Source of the DNA: Bog-473 sp035552095
GTDB lineage: Bacteria > Actinomycetota > Acidimicrobiia > Acidimicrobiales > RAAP-2
Direction: 5' to 3'
Length of the DNA: 64,000 nucleotides
Assembly (NCBI GenBank): GCA_035552095.1
Contig: DASZMA010000017.1
Span: forward strand, 18,753 to 82,752
In this document: positions 24,845 to 32,259 of the stretch, piece by piece
Position numbering within the stretch: the first letter of the stretch is position 1
How the letters are laid out: every line of letters begins with the position of its first letter
Notes under the pieces: generated by a model
The model's input: only the letters and a program-made list of their open reading frames with translations
The model's database searches: none
Told to the model about the DNA's origin: nothing
Position numbers and translations under genes: made by a program

Positions 24845-25759
24845 GTGGGCATCTGTGACGGACGGGTCGTCGTCATTACCGGAGCGGGTCGGGGCATCGG
24901 GCGTGAGCACGCCCTCGAGTTCGCCAGCCAGGGCGCCAAAATCGTGGTCAACGACCTCGGGGCCGAAGTGGACGGCTCGGGCAGCTCGGCCGGGCCGGCC
25001 GGCGAGGTGGTCGACGAGGTGCGCGGCATGGGCGGCGAGGCCGTGGCCAACGGGGATGACGTCTCGGACTACGAAGGGGCGGGGCGCCTCATTCAGGCCG
25101 CCATCGACAACTTCGGCGGGCTCGACGTGCTGGTCAACAACGCCGGTATTTTGCGCGACCGCATGCTGGTCAACATGACCATTGAGGAGTGGGACGCCGT
25201 GATCAAGGTGCACCTGCGCGGCACCTTCGCGCCGACCCGGCACGCCGTGGAGTACTGGCGCAACCGCTCCAAGGCGGGCGAGAGCAACGACGCCCGGGTC
25301 ATCAACACCACCTCCCCTTCTGGGATTTACGGCAACGTGGGCCAGACCAACTACGGCGCCGCCAAGGCCGGCATCGCCGCCTTCACCATCATTGCCGCCA
25401 TGGAATTGGGCCGCTACGGGGTGACGGTCAACGCCATCGCCCCGGCCGCGCTGACCCGCATGACCGAGAACCTGGGCATGGGGGCGGGCGGGTCCGAGCG
25501 CAAGCCCGAGGAGTTCGACCCGCTGGCCCCGGGCAACATCGCCCCGCTGGTCGTCTGGCTGGGCAGCGGCGAGTCGGCCGAGGTCACCGGGCGCGTCTTC
25601 AACGTCCAGGGCGACCACATTTCGGTGGCCGAGGGCTGGGTGGCCGGTCCGGGCGCCTCGAAGGGCGACCGCTGGGACCCGGCCGAGCTGGGCGGGGTGG
25701 TACCCGATCTCGTGGCCAAGGCGGCCCCGAATGCCAATATGGGTGGCAGGCGGAGCTGA
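24845..25759 (+). CDS. Short-chain dehydrogenase/reductase (3-hydroxyacyl-CoA-dehydrogenase type)
   Basis: A 304-residue NAD(P)-dependent oxidoreductase with the Rossmann motif VVITGAGRGIGREHALEFA, NNAGILRDRM, the catalytic Ser in TTSPSGIYG and the YxxxK motif in TNYGAAKAG. The N-terminal KIVVNDLG and the ILRDR segment are typical of the dehydrogenase part of peroxisomal-type multifunctional enzyme 2 (HSD17B4-like), which fits oxidation of 3-hydroxyacyl-CoA. It starts with GTG, 11 bp after the synthetase stop, with AAGGAGAG upstream. Confidence 0.9.
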   Translation: MGICDGRVVVITGAGRGIGREHALEFASQGAKIVVNDLGAEVDGSGSSAGPAGEVVDEVRGMGGEAVANGDDVSDYEGAGRLIQAAIDNFGGLDVLVNNAGILRDRMLVNMTIEEWDAVIKVHLRGTFAPTRHAVEYWRNRSKAGESNDARVINTTSPSGIYGNVGQTNYGAAKAGIAAFTIIAAMELGRYGVTVNAIAPAALTRMTENLGMGAGGSERKPEEFDPLAPGNIAPLVVWLGSGESAEVTGRVFNVQGDHISVAEGWVAGPGASKGDRWDPAELGGVVPDLVAKAAPNANMGGRRS

Positions 25760-25777
25760 ACAGAGGAGCTGAGTCCT

Positions 25778-26902
25778 ATGGAGCAAGAGGTGGGTCCACC
25801 GAGTCAGGCGGAGATGGCGGAGTCCATCGAGGTGATCACGGACAACGCCGACCGCCTGTTCCTCTGGGAGTACGGGCGGGACCGGAGCCAGCTGGTCACC
25901 CTCTACAACAAGGCCATGGGGTCGCAGTGGAACAGCGTCACCGACCTCGACTGGTCGATCGATGTGGATCCCGAGAAGCTGGTGGCCGAGCAGCAGAGTC
26001 CGGTGCTGGAGCTGGCCCACCTGGTCGGCGCCATGCCGGGCTCGCCGCTGGCCAAGTGGTCGGAGAAGCAGTACTCGCAATTGGGCATTGAGTTCTTCAA
26101 GGCCAACCTCAGCCAGTTCATGCACGGCGAGCAGGGGGCCATGATGACGGCGGCCAAGATCGTCGAGACGGTGCCGTGGATCGACGCCAAGTATTACGCC
26201 TCGACCCAGACCATGGACGAGGCCCGGCACACCGAGGTGTTCGCCAAGTATCTGTCGATGAAGCTCGGCGATGCCTACCCGATGTCGCCCTTCCTCAAGG
26301 CGCAGATCTGGGCGTTGCTGGAGGATTCACGGTGGGACATTGCCTATCTGGGGATGCAGATCGTCATTGAGTCGCTGGCCCTGGCCGCCTTCGGGGACAT
26401 GTTGCGCCGGACCAATGAGCCCTTGTTGAAGAAGCTCCTTCGTTATGTGATGTCGGACGAGGCCCGGCACGTGGCCTTCGGCGTGCTGACTCTGTCGGAG
26501 TACTACGCCGACATGTCGTCGGCCGAGTTGAAAGAACGTCAGGACTTCATGCTCGACGCGACGTTGAACTCGCGGTCCCGGGCCGGCACGCCCGAGGTGT
26601 GGGAACGGGTCGGCGTGAGCGAGGAGGCGGTGCTGCCCTTCATTATTGAGGCGGCGACCGAGGCCAAGATCAACCCGGTCGGCGGCTTCGCCCGGGGGTT
26701 CTTCGCCAAGCTGGTCCCGAACGTGCGCAAGCTCGGCCTGCTCGACGCCAACCACGGGTACCTGCGCGAGAAGTGGGGCCAGTTCGGACTGATGGAGTTC
26801 GAGTTCGCCGACGACACCGGCTCGGACTACGCCACCTACGACGCCGTGGCGGAGGACCGGGCGACCGCGCGGGAGACCGCGCGGGAGATGGCCGCCGGGT
26901 GA
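25778..26902 (+). CDS. Ferritin-like (R2-type) diiron domain protein
   Basis: A 374-residue helical protein with two copies of a metal-ligand motif, DEARHTEVFAKYL (about residue 150) and DEARHVAFGVLTL (about residue 230), preceded by Glu in HGEQGAM and Glu in IVIESLALAAF. This arrangement gives the four-Glu/two-His diiron site of ribonucleotide-reductase R2-like and ferritin-like oxidases. Such proteins occur in actinobacterial lipid operons and may hydroxylate or desaturate the substrate or protect against oxidants; no function is proven. It sits 18 bp after the SDR gene and overlaps the next gene by 4 bp. Confidence 0.85.
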   Translation: MEQEVGPPSQAEMAESIEVITDNADRLFLWEYGRDRSQLVTLYNKAMGSQWNSVTDLDWSIDVDPEKLVAEQQSPVLELAHLVGAMPGSPLAKWSEKQYSQLGIEFFKANLSQFMHGEQGAMMTAAKIVETVPWIDAKYYASTQTMDEARHTEVFAKYLSMKLGDAYPMSPFLKAQIWALLEDSRWDIAYLGMQIVIESLALAAFGDMLRRTNEPLLKKLLRYVMSDEARHVAFGVLTLSEYYADMSSAELKERQDFMLDATLNSRSRAGTPEVWERVGVSEEAVLPFIIEAATEAKINPVGGFARGFFAKLVPNVRKLGLLDANHGYLREKWGQFGLMEFEFADDTGSDYATYDAVAEDRATARETAREMAAG

Positions 26903-27264
26903 CCAAGGGCGCGGCCGCTCGGATACGGGCGATCTGCCTGGCCCTGCCCGAGGCGGTCGAGAAGCCCTTCGGCGGCCACACCGCGCCGGCCTACCGGGTC
27001 CGCGACAAGCTCTTCGTCATGACCGCCGAAGATGGCTCGTCCATGACGCTCAAGGGGATCCTGGTCCAGGCCGACCCCGAGCGGTTCTTCGTGCCCAAGT
27101 ACGTCGGCCCCAAGGGCTGGGTGGGGATCCGGCTCGACCTGAGGGGGCTGCCGGACTGGGACGAGGTGGCCGAGCTCATCATGGAGAGCTACTGCCTGAC
27201 CGCCCCCAAGCGCCTGGTGGCCCGATGGGAGGCCACCCAGTCGGCCAGCGAGCCCGTCAGCTAG
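26899..27264 (+). CDS. MmcQ/YjbR family small protein
   Basis: A 121-residue CyaY-like-fold protein. It begins with RIRAICLALPEAVEKPFGGHTAPAYRV and ends with a helix DEVAELIMESYCLTAPKRLVA, both typical of the MmcQ/YjbR family, whose function (possible DNA binding) is unsettled. The GTG start overlaps the ferritin-like stop by 4 bp (GTGA). It closes the seven-gene operon. Its stop overlaps the convergent downstream gene by 8 bp. Confidence 0.85.
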   Translation: MTKGAAARIRAICLALPEAVEKPFGGHTAPAYRVRDKLFVMTAEDGSSMTLKGILVQADPERFFVPKYVGPKGWVGIRLDLRGLPDWDEVAELIMESYCLTAPKRLVARWEATQSASEPVS

Positions 27265-28069
27265 CCGGGGTGAGCGAGGACAGCGTGCTGTCCATCTGCT
27301 CGGTGTAGTGCACGCCCTGCTGGGTCACGGTGGTCGATTCACGCTCCCGCACGATCAGCCCCTGGGCGGTCGAGATCCAGAAGTCGGTGGGCGACGTGCC
27401 AACGTCGACGCCGGCGAAGCGCAGGGTCAGGCGGACGTGCAGGGTGGGGATCGACTGCCCGGCCACTTCGACCGGCTCCTCCCCCACCACCAGGCCGTCG
27501 ACGGCCACGGTGCCGCTGGGGCCCGACTGCGTGCAGCTGGCCGTCCAACGCACGCCGGGGAAGGCGATGGGCGGCACCAGGTAGGTGGTGGTGGGACAGT
27601 CGATGATGGTGGTGGTCGAGGTGCCGCTGATGACCTCGTCGGTCACCAGCTGGCTGACCGAGAAGGCGTGGTCGGCCGCCGGGCAGGCGGTCGTCACCTC
27701 GGTGTGCTGGGTGAGGGGCACCCAACTGACCGAGGAGCAGGACCCCGGCCGGTCACTGACCACCATGTCGGTGCGGGCCGGGAAGGAGCGGGACTGGCCC
27801 AGCAGGCTGAGGCTCTCGCCGCCCGAGGTGCGGTAGGTATAGACGCCGGCGGCCAGGAGACGGGACAGGTTCCCCAGCGAGGCCACGCCGGAGAACCCCG
27901 AGTCCTGGTCGTGGCGGTAGAGGCGCAGGGCGGCCCGCAGGCTGACCGGCGAGGCGACCGTGCGGAAGAAGACAGCCCAGGCCGTGCCGCCGGCCGTGCT
28001 GACAATCAGCAGGACCAGGCCGGCCACGGTCAGCCAGCGATGCTCTCGGACCCAGGTCCAGACGACCAC
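27257..28069 (-). CDS. Membrane-anchored extracellular protein of unknown function
   Basis: A 270-residue protein with one N-terminal membrane helix (about 13-34, LTVAGLVLLIVSTAGGTAWAVF) and no lipobox. The rest should lie outside the membrane. It has Ser/Thr-rich beta-type sequence, four well-spaced Cys (in GSCSSVSW, TTACPAAD, IIDCPTTT, ASCTQSG) that could form two disulfides, and a C-terminal portion ending TLRFAGVDVGTSPTDFWIS. I do not recognise the family. It lies 41 bp downstream of the carotenoid oxygenase gene's stop but is transcribed toward the YjbR gene. Confidence 0.65.
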   Translation of the reverse strand: MVVWTWVREHRWLTVAGLVLLIVSTAGGTAWAVFFRTVASPVSLRAALRLYRHDQDSGFSGVASLGNLSRLLAAGVYTYRTSGGESLSLLGQSRSFPARTDMVVSDRPGSCSSVSWVPLTQHTEVTTACPAADHAFSVSQLVTDEVISGTSTTTIIDCPTTTYLVPPIAFPGVRWTASCTQSGPSGTVAVDGLVVGEEPVEVAGQSIPTLHVRLTLRFAGVDVGTSPTDFWISTAQGLIVRERESTTVTQQGVHYTEQMDSTLSSLTPAS

Positions 28070-28110
28070 GGGCCAACTGTAACGGCTGGGCCTACTGGGC
28101 GACAGGTGCG

Positions 28111-29505
28111 TCAGCTGGGCACCCAGTTGCCGTGGAACCCATCGGGCACCCGCTGGGGCAGCTGGACGATGGCCTGGGGCTCACCGCAGAGGTCCTCCGC
28201 ATTGAGGATGTAGAGGGAGGAGGAGTCGGTCTCCCGCTGATGGACCAGCGTTATGACCCACCCGTCGGCTTCGGCGGCGCTCTCGTGGCGGGGCACGAAG
28301 ACGGCCTCGCCCAGGGTGGCGCCGGGGCCGAAGCTGCGGCGCTGGCTGGTGCCGGCCACCACGTCGTGACGGAGCAGGCCCGAGTCCGAGCCGAGGACGC
28401 CGCCGGTGGGGCCGAAGGTGACGCTGTAGCCGTAGCGGTGGGGCAGGCCCACCCGGCGCTCGTCGACCCGGGGGAACTCCTGGCCCTGGTCGTCCAGGCG
28501 CTCCTCTTTGACCGGGCCGCCGTGGCCGTCGAGGTGCCAGCGCTCCAGCGTGGGCGGGCCTTCGTTGGGGCCGAGCAGGGAGGTGCGGAACATGGCGGGA
28601 TGACGGGCCACATCGAGCACGATCCCGTCGCCGTCGGGCTCGTCATACGCGTTCATCGGATGGAACACGTAACAAGGCTCGACGTCGTGCCAGACCGGCT
28701 CGGTCTCGTCGCCGTCCCGGGGCAGCAGCCCGACCCGGGCCGGGTAGTCGTCGTCCCAGCGGTAGGGGAAACTGGCGCCGGACGTGACCATCTCCATGCT
28801 GAAGAGCACGGGCAGGTCGAACAGGACGATGTAGCGCTGGGTGATGGCGCAGTCGTGCACGCTCACCGGCCCGCCCATGGTGACCCGGCGGGCCGAGCGC
28901 ACCCGGGCGTCGGCGCCGATGACGCTCACCTCGACGTCGTTGCCCCAGCCGAAGTAGTACGAGACGGCGTAGAGGTCGCCGGTCAGAGGGTCCCGCTTGG
29001 GGTGCGCCGTGTACCCACCCGACAGGGTGCCCCCGAAATCGCACGGCCCGATCGTGTCCAGCTCCTCCGTGAGCTCGTAGGGCAGGGCGCCGGCCTCGAC
29101 GATGGCGAAGGTGCGGCCGGCGTGGCCGATGACGTTGGTGTTGGCGGCGAAATCCATGCCGCCGTGCACCTGGCCCAGCCCGGCCGGCGGCGACTCGCCC
29201 AGTGCAGCCGCCACCGGCCCCGAACGGACCCAGCGGTTGCGGTACCACTCGGCCCGGCCGTCGCGCAGACGGAGGCCGTGCACCATGCCATCGCCCAGGA
29301 ACCAGTGATAGGTGGAGGGCTCCGGGGCCGCAGCGGGGTTGGGACCGTTGCGCAGGTAGCGCCCATCGAGCTCGGGCGGGATGGACCCGGTGACCGTGAG
29401 GTCGGTCGCCGTCACCTCGGTGTGCACGGGGGCGAAGTTGCCCTCCAGGTACGGGTTGGCGACGGGGTCAACGGTGGCGTCGGCGGTGGTGGCGGTGGCG
29501 GTCAT
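28111..29505 (-). CDS. Carotenoid cleavage oxygenase (RPE65/CCD family)
   Basis: A 464-residue non-heme iron dioxygenase that cleaves a double bond of a carotenoid, apocarotenoid or stilbene. All four iron-binding His are present in family context: TAHPKRDPLTG, VSVHDCAITQRY, YVFHPMNAYDEPDG and the C-terminal GFHGNWVPS. Start motifs GRYLRNGPNP and HWFLGDGMVHGLRLRDG are also standard. The frame is open far upstream, but the ATG at 29505 fits the family and leaves a 5' leader of about 45 bases from the promoter at 29557-29585. It is divergent from a TetR gene that probably controls it. Whether it acts on carotenoids or on lignostilbenes cannot be decided. Confidence 0.92.
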   Translation of the reverse strand: MTATATTADATVDPVANPYLEGNFAPVHTEVTATDLTVTGSIPPELDGRYLRNGPNPAAAPEPSTYHWFLGDGMVHGLRLRDGRAEWYRNRWVRSGPVAAALGESPPAGLGQVHGGMDFAANTNVIGHAGRTFAIVEAGALPYELTEELDTIGPCDFGGTLSGGYTAHPKRDPLTGDLYAVSYYFGWGNDVEVSVIGADARVRSARRVTMGGPVSVHDCAITQRYIVLFDLPVLFSMEMVTSGASFPYRWDDDYPARVGLLPRDGDETEPVWHDVEPCYVFHPMNAYDEPDGDGIVLDVARHPAMFRTSLLGPNEGPPTLERWHLDGHGGPVKEERLDDQGQEFPRVDERRVGLPHRYGYSVTFGPTGGVLGSDSGLLRHDVVAGTSQRRSFGPGATLGEAVFVPRHESAAEADGWVITLVHQRETDSSSLYILNAEDLCGEPQAIVQLPQRVPDGFHGNWVPS

Positions 29506-29556
29506 GGGCAGGGCCTCCTCGGTCAGGACCCGGTGCGGGCCGGACTTGTCACTGCC

Positions 29557-29585
29557 AAGATAAGCCGTCTTGACGATCTTGTCAA
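29557..29585 (-). promoter_or_regulatory. Sigma-70-type promoter of the carotenoid oxygenase gene
   Basis: On the minus strand a consensus -35 TTGACA (29585-29580) is separated by exactly 17 bases from a -10 TATCTT (29562-29557). It faces the oxygenase gene and would place transcription start near 29550, about 45 bases before the ATG. Confidence 0.7.
29570..29585. promoter_or_regulatory. Inverted repeat overlapping the -35, likely TetR operator
   Basis: TTGAC-N6-GTCAA is a perfect inverted repeat that covers the -35 element of the oxygenase promoter and lies 20 bp before the TetR start. A related direct repeat, CTTGTCACTGCC at 29545 and CTTGTCAATGCC at 29578, flanks the promoter. Binding here could control both divergent genes. 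Confidence 0.6.
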
Positions 29586-29604
29586 TGCCTACATCACGGC
29601 TACG

Positions 29605-30219
29605 ATGCTTCGCATGCCTGGTGCCCGGACCGCCCGACCGGCCACGACCGTCCCCTACCACCACGGCGATCTGCGCCGCGCCCTCATTGATGCGGCCGTC
29701 GCCACCGTGGCCGCCGAGGGCACGGCCGCCGTCAGCCTGCGCGCCCTGGCCGCCACCGTCGGCGTGTCGCACGCGGCCCCGGTCCACCACTTCGGCGACA
29801 AGGCCGGGCTGTTCACCGCCGTGGCCACCGAGGGGTTCGACCTCCTGGCCGACGAGCTGACCTCGGTGTGGGACCGTGAGCACGACTTCCTCGAGACCGG
29901 GGTGCACTACGTCCATTTCGCCCTGGCCCACCGGGGCTACTTCGAGGTGATGTTCCGGCCCGACCTCTTCGACACTCTGAATGCCGACCTGCAGCGGGCC
30001 GAGGAGCGGGCCTTCGCCACGTTGCGCGACCCCGTGGCCGCCGGGCGGCGGGGCCGGACCGCCGAAGGGGCCCGCCTGGCCGCCCTGGCCAGCTGGTCCA
30101 CCGTCCACGGGCTGGCCACCCTCCTGCTCAGCGGCAATCTGCCCGATACCGACCTGACCGACCTGGCCGAGACAGATGCCCTGGCCAGGGAGGTCATCGC
30201 CCATCTCCAGGTGATCTGA
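29605..30219 (+). CDS. TetR family regulator (WHG-type C-terminal domain), divergent from carotenoid oxygenase
   Basis: A 204-residue regulator. The DNA-binding domain begins at YHHGDLRRALIDAAV, with the recognition helix region LAATVGVSHAAPVHHFGDKAGLF. The C-terminal ligand domain contains ALASWSTVHGLATLLL, the pattern of the TetR_C WHG group. I start at ATG 29605; ATG 29614 is also possible. The location suggests that it represses the divergent oxygenase gene and itself through the inverted repeat between them. The inducer is unknown, perhaps an apocarotenoid or aromatic aldehyde. Confidence 0.88.
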   Translation: MLRMPGARTARPATTVPYHHGDLRRALIDAAVATVAAEGTAAVSLRALAATVGVSHAAPVHHFGDKAGLFTAVATEGFDLLADELTSVWDREHDFLETGVHYVHFALAHRGYFEVMFRPDLFDTLNADLQRAEERAFATLRDPVAAGRRGRTAEGARLAALASWSTVHGLATLLLSGNLPDTDLTDLAETDALAREVIAHLQVI

Positions 30220-30407
30220 GGCGGTCCAAATTGGGCCCGATCCCAGCTCAGTTGGGTTCGAACCCGTTTGCGCAGCGCAGCGCGCTATTGTTTCCTCTCG
30301 AGGGCACCACCATTACAGATTTGGAAATCCCTCCGGCTCGAGAGAGTCACAGGCCGTGACCTTGGACAAACAGGGTTAAATCTGGCCACGAGAGGAGTGG
30401 ATTTTCA

Positions 30408-30611
30408 ATGGCAACTGGTTCCGTGAAGTGGTTTAACGGTGAGAAGGGCTTCGGCTTCATCACTCAGGACGGTGGCGGCCCCGACGTATTCGTGCATTTC
30501 AGCGCGATCTCCGGCACGGGGTACCGCAACCTCGAAGAAGGACAGAAGGTTGAGTTCGAGACGAACCAAGGCCCCAAGGGGCTGCAGGCGGCAAACGTTC
30601 GCGCCATCTAA
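30408..30611 (+). CDS. cspA: Cold-shock domain protein (CspA family)
   Basis: A 67-residue single-domain nucleic-acid chaperone. Both RNA-binding motifs are intact: KGFGFITQ (RNP1) and VFVHFSAI (RNP2). It binds single-stranded RNA and DNA and melts mRNA structure. The ribosome site is GAGAGGAGT, 10 bp before the ATG. The gene is monocistronic: the 188 bases upstream hold no gene and are unusually AT-rich for this window (probable promoter and long leader), and a strong terminator follows 48 bp after the stop. Confidence 0.97.
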   Translation: MATGSVKWFNGEKGFGFITQDGGGPDVFVHFSAISGTGYRNLEEGQKVEFETNQGPKGLQAANVRAI

Positions 30612-30659
30612 CTAATCCGGGATCGCCCGACTCCGGTCGGCAACGAGAACGATTCAGAT

Positions 30660-30709
30660 AACCAGACCGCAGGGTCCCGCTCCTCGTGAGCCGGGGCCCT
30701 GTCTGGTTT
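30660..30709. terminator. Strong intrinsic terminator after cspA, probably serving both strands
   Basis: AACCAGAC pairs with GTCTGGTT (8 of 8), continued after a short interruption by CAGGGTCCC with GGGGCCCTG (G:T pair), giving a long stem with a loop near GCTCCTCGTGAG. The stem starts with AA and ends with TTT, so it works best on the plus strand for cspA. It also lies 35 bp beyond the stop of the convergent cysQ. Confidence 0.85.
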
Positions 30710-30744
30710 CGGGGGACGCGACGGGGCCGAGGCCGGCGTGAGGA

Positions 30745-31542
30745 CTAGTAGTACGGCCGGAAGTCGGCCTTGGTCACCGCCAGCACCGCCTCGGCCAGTT
30801 CGGGCCGGCACACCACGAGGTCGGGCAACCAGGCGTCGGGGGCCCCGTAGCGCAGCGGATCGCCGTTCAGGCGGGAGGCGTGCAGCCCGCACGCTTCGGC
30901 CACCGCCACCGGCGCACACGAGTCCCACTCGTACTGCCCGCCCGCGTGCACGTAGACCTCGGCCGCTCCCAGGATGACGGCGGCGATTTTGGCGCCGGCC
31001 GAGCCCATGGGGATCATGACGCCGCCGATGGCGTCGGCCACGTCGTAGGCCACCTCGGGCGGCCGGCTGCGGCTGACCACCAGCCGGGGTGGGGCGGCGG
31101 GGTCGGGTGTCTGCAGGGCGGGTGGCGCACCGGTCGAGAGGGTGAGCCCCAGGGCAGGCAGGGCGACAGCCCCGACCACGGCCACGCCGCCGATCGCCAT
31201 GGCCACATGGACGGCCCAGTCCGAGCGATCCAATTGGCGGAACTCACGGGTGCCATCGAGCGGGTCGATGATCCACAGGCGGCCGTGGCCCGACACGTGC
31301 TCGAGCCCCTCCTCGGAACGCACGTCGTCGTCGGGGTAGAGGCGGTTCAGCTCCTTGACCAAGAGCTGGTGGGCCAACCGGTCCCCGGCCGCCCCTACGT
31401 CCCGGACGGCCCGGACGCCACCGGCGCCACCACCGGCCGCCCCGGCGGGGTCAGCTCGCAAGGCCAGTAGGGCCCGACCGGCCATTTCGGCCAGCGTCGC
31501 CGCGTCAGCATGCTCGGCAGTCAGATCCTCCACGGCAGCCAC
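30745..31542 (-). CDS. cysQ: 3'(2'),5'-bisphosphate nucleotidase / inositol-phosphatase family (CysQ, Rv2131c-like)
   Basis: A 265-residue Mg-dependent phosphatase that hydrolyses PAP to AMP and may act on inositol phosphate or fructose-1,6-bisphosphate. The metal site is seen in SEEG, IIDPLDGTREF and YEWDSCAPVAVA; the C-terminal GLHASRLNGDPLRYG and LPDLVVCRPELAE match the mycobacterial CysQ as I recall it. The GTG at 31542 has GGAAGGGA 8 bp upstream. PAP is the by-product of PAPS-dependent sulfotransferases, two of which are in this window, so a supporting role is plausible though the genes are not adjacent. Confidence 0.88.
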   Translation of the reverse strand: MAAVEDLTAEHADAATLAEMAGRALLALRADPAGAAGGGAGGVRAVRDVGAAGDRLAHQLLVKELNRLYPDDDVRSEEGLEHVSGHGRLWIIDPLDGTREFRQLDRSDWAVHVAMAIGGVAVVGAVALPALGLTLSTGAPPALQTPDPAAPPRLVVSRSRPPEVAYDVADAIGGVMIPMGSAGAKIAAVILGAAEVYVHAGGQYEWDSCAPVAVAEACGLHASRLNGDPLRYGAPDAWLPDLVVCRPELAEAVLAVTKADFRPYY

Positions 31543-31578
31543 GACACGACGTCCCTTCCGATCTTGAGTCGCCTATGT

Positions 31579-32259
31579 CTAGACCAGCCGTCGGTCGGTG
31601 GCCCACCTGGTCAGCTCATGACGGGTCGAGAGTTGGAGCTTGCGCAGGACCGACGACACGTGCGATTCCACCGTTTTGGCTGAGATAGTGAGATCGCGCG
31701 CCACCTCCTTATAGGTGTAGCCGCGGGCAATGAGGCGCAGCACCTCACGCTCGCGCGGTGAGAGCTGGTCCAGCTCGGGGTCGAGGCCGGCGGTCATGCC
31801 ACTGCCGCCGGCGCCGGAGGTGGCGGTGCCCTGGGCGAAGGCATCGAGCACGAAGCCGGCCAGGCGGGGCGAGAAGACGGCGTCACCCGCCCCGACCCGG
31901 TACACCGCCTGGAGCAGCTCCTCGCCCGAAATGGTCTTGGTGATGTACCCCCGAGCGCCGGCCCGGATGACGGCGATCACGTCCTCGGGCGCGTCGGAGA
32001 CCGAGAGGGCCAGGAATTGCACCTCGGGATGGTGCGGCAGGACGCCCAAGAGGACGGCCTGGCCGCCCCCGCCGGGCAGGTGCACGTCGAGCAGGACAAC
32101 GTCAGGCACCCGCTCATTAATGAGCTCAATGGCCGCCGCCACCTCGTCGGCCTCCCCGACCACCTCGACGGCGTTGCCGAGCTCGGCCCGCACGCCGGCC
32201 CGGAACACCGCGTGGTCCTCGACCAGGAAGATGCGGGGCCGGCCGCCGCCCTCGTTCAC
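31579..32259 (-). CDS. NarL/LuxR-type response regulator
   Basis: A 226-residue regulator: receiver domain with acidic pocket LVEDHAVF, phospho-acceptor D58 in LLDVHLPGG, Ser in ALSVSD and Lys in GYITKTISG; then a LuxR helix-turn-helix LSPREREVLRLIARGYTYKEVARDL...KTVESHVSSVLRKL. The GTG start overlaps the kinase stop by 4 bp (GTGA), so it is the cognate partner of the upstream PspC-fused kinase. Targets are unknown; the flanking PspC and DUF1707 genes are good candidates. Confidence 0.93.
   Translation of the reverse strand: MNEGGGRPRIFLVEDHAVFRAGVRAELGNAVEVVGEADEVAAAIELINERVPDVVLLDVHLPGGGGQAVLLGVLPHHPEVQFLALSVSDAPEDVIAVIRAGARGYITKTISGEELLQAVYRVGAGDAVFSPRLAGFVLDAFAQGTATSGAGGSGMTAGLDPELDQLSPREREVLRLIARGYTYKEVARDLTISAKTVESHVSSVLRKLQLSTRHELTRWATDRRLV

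Noticed and set aside
28132..29604. Upstream extension of the divergent TetR frame by 491 codons
   Set aside because: It is antisense to the carotenoid oxygenase; TetR homology starts only after 29605.
30245..30265. tRNA-like signals AGCTCAGTTGG and GGTTCGAACCC next to each other
   Set aside because: They resemble D-arm and T-arm consensus, but no anticodon arm, acceptor stem or CCA can be placed. It is more likely a chance palindrome in the cspA leader or promoter region.
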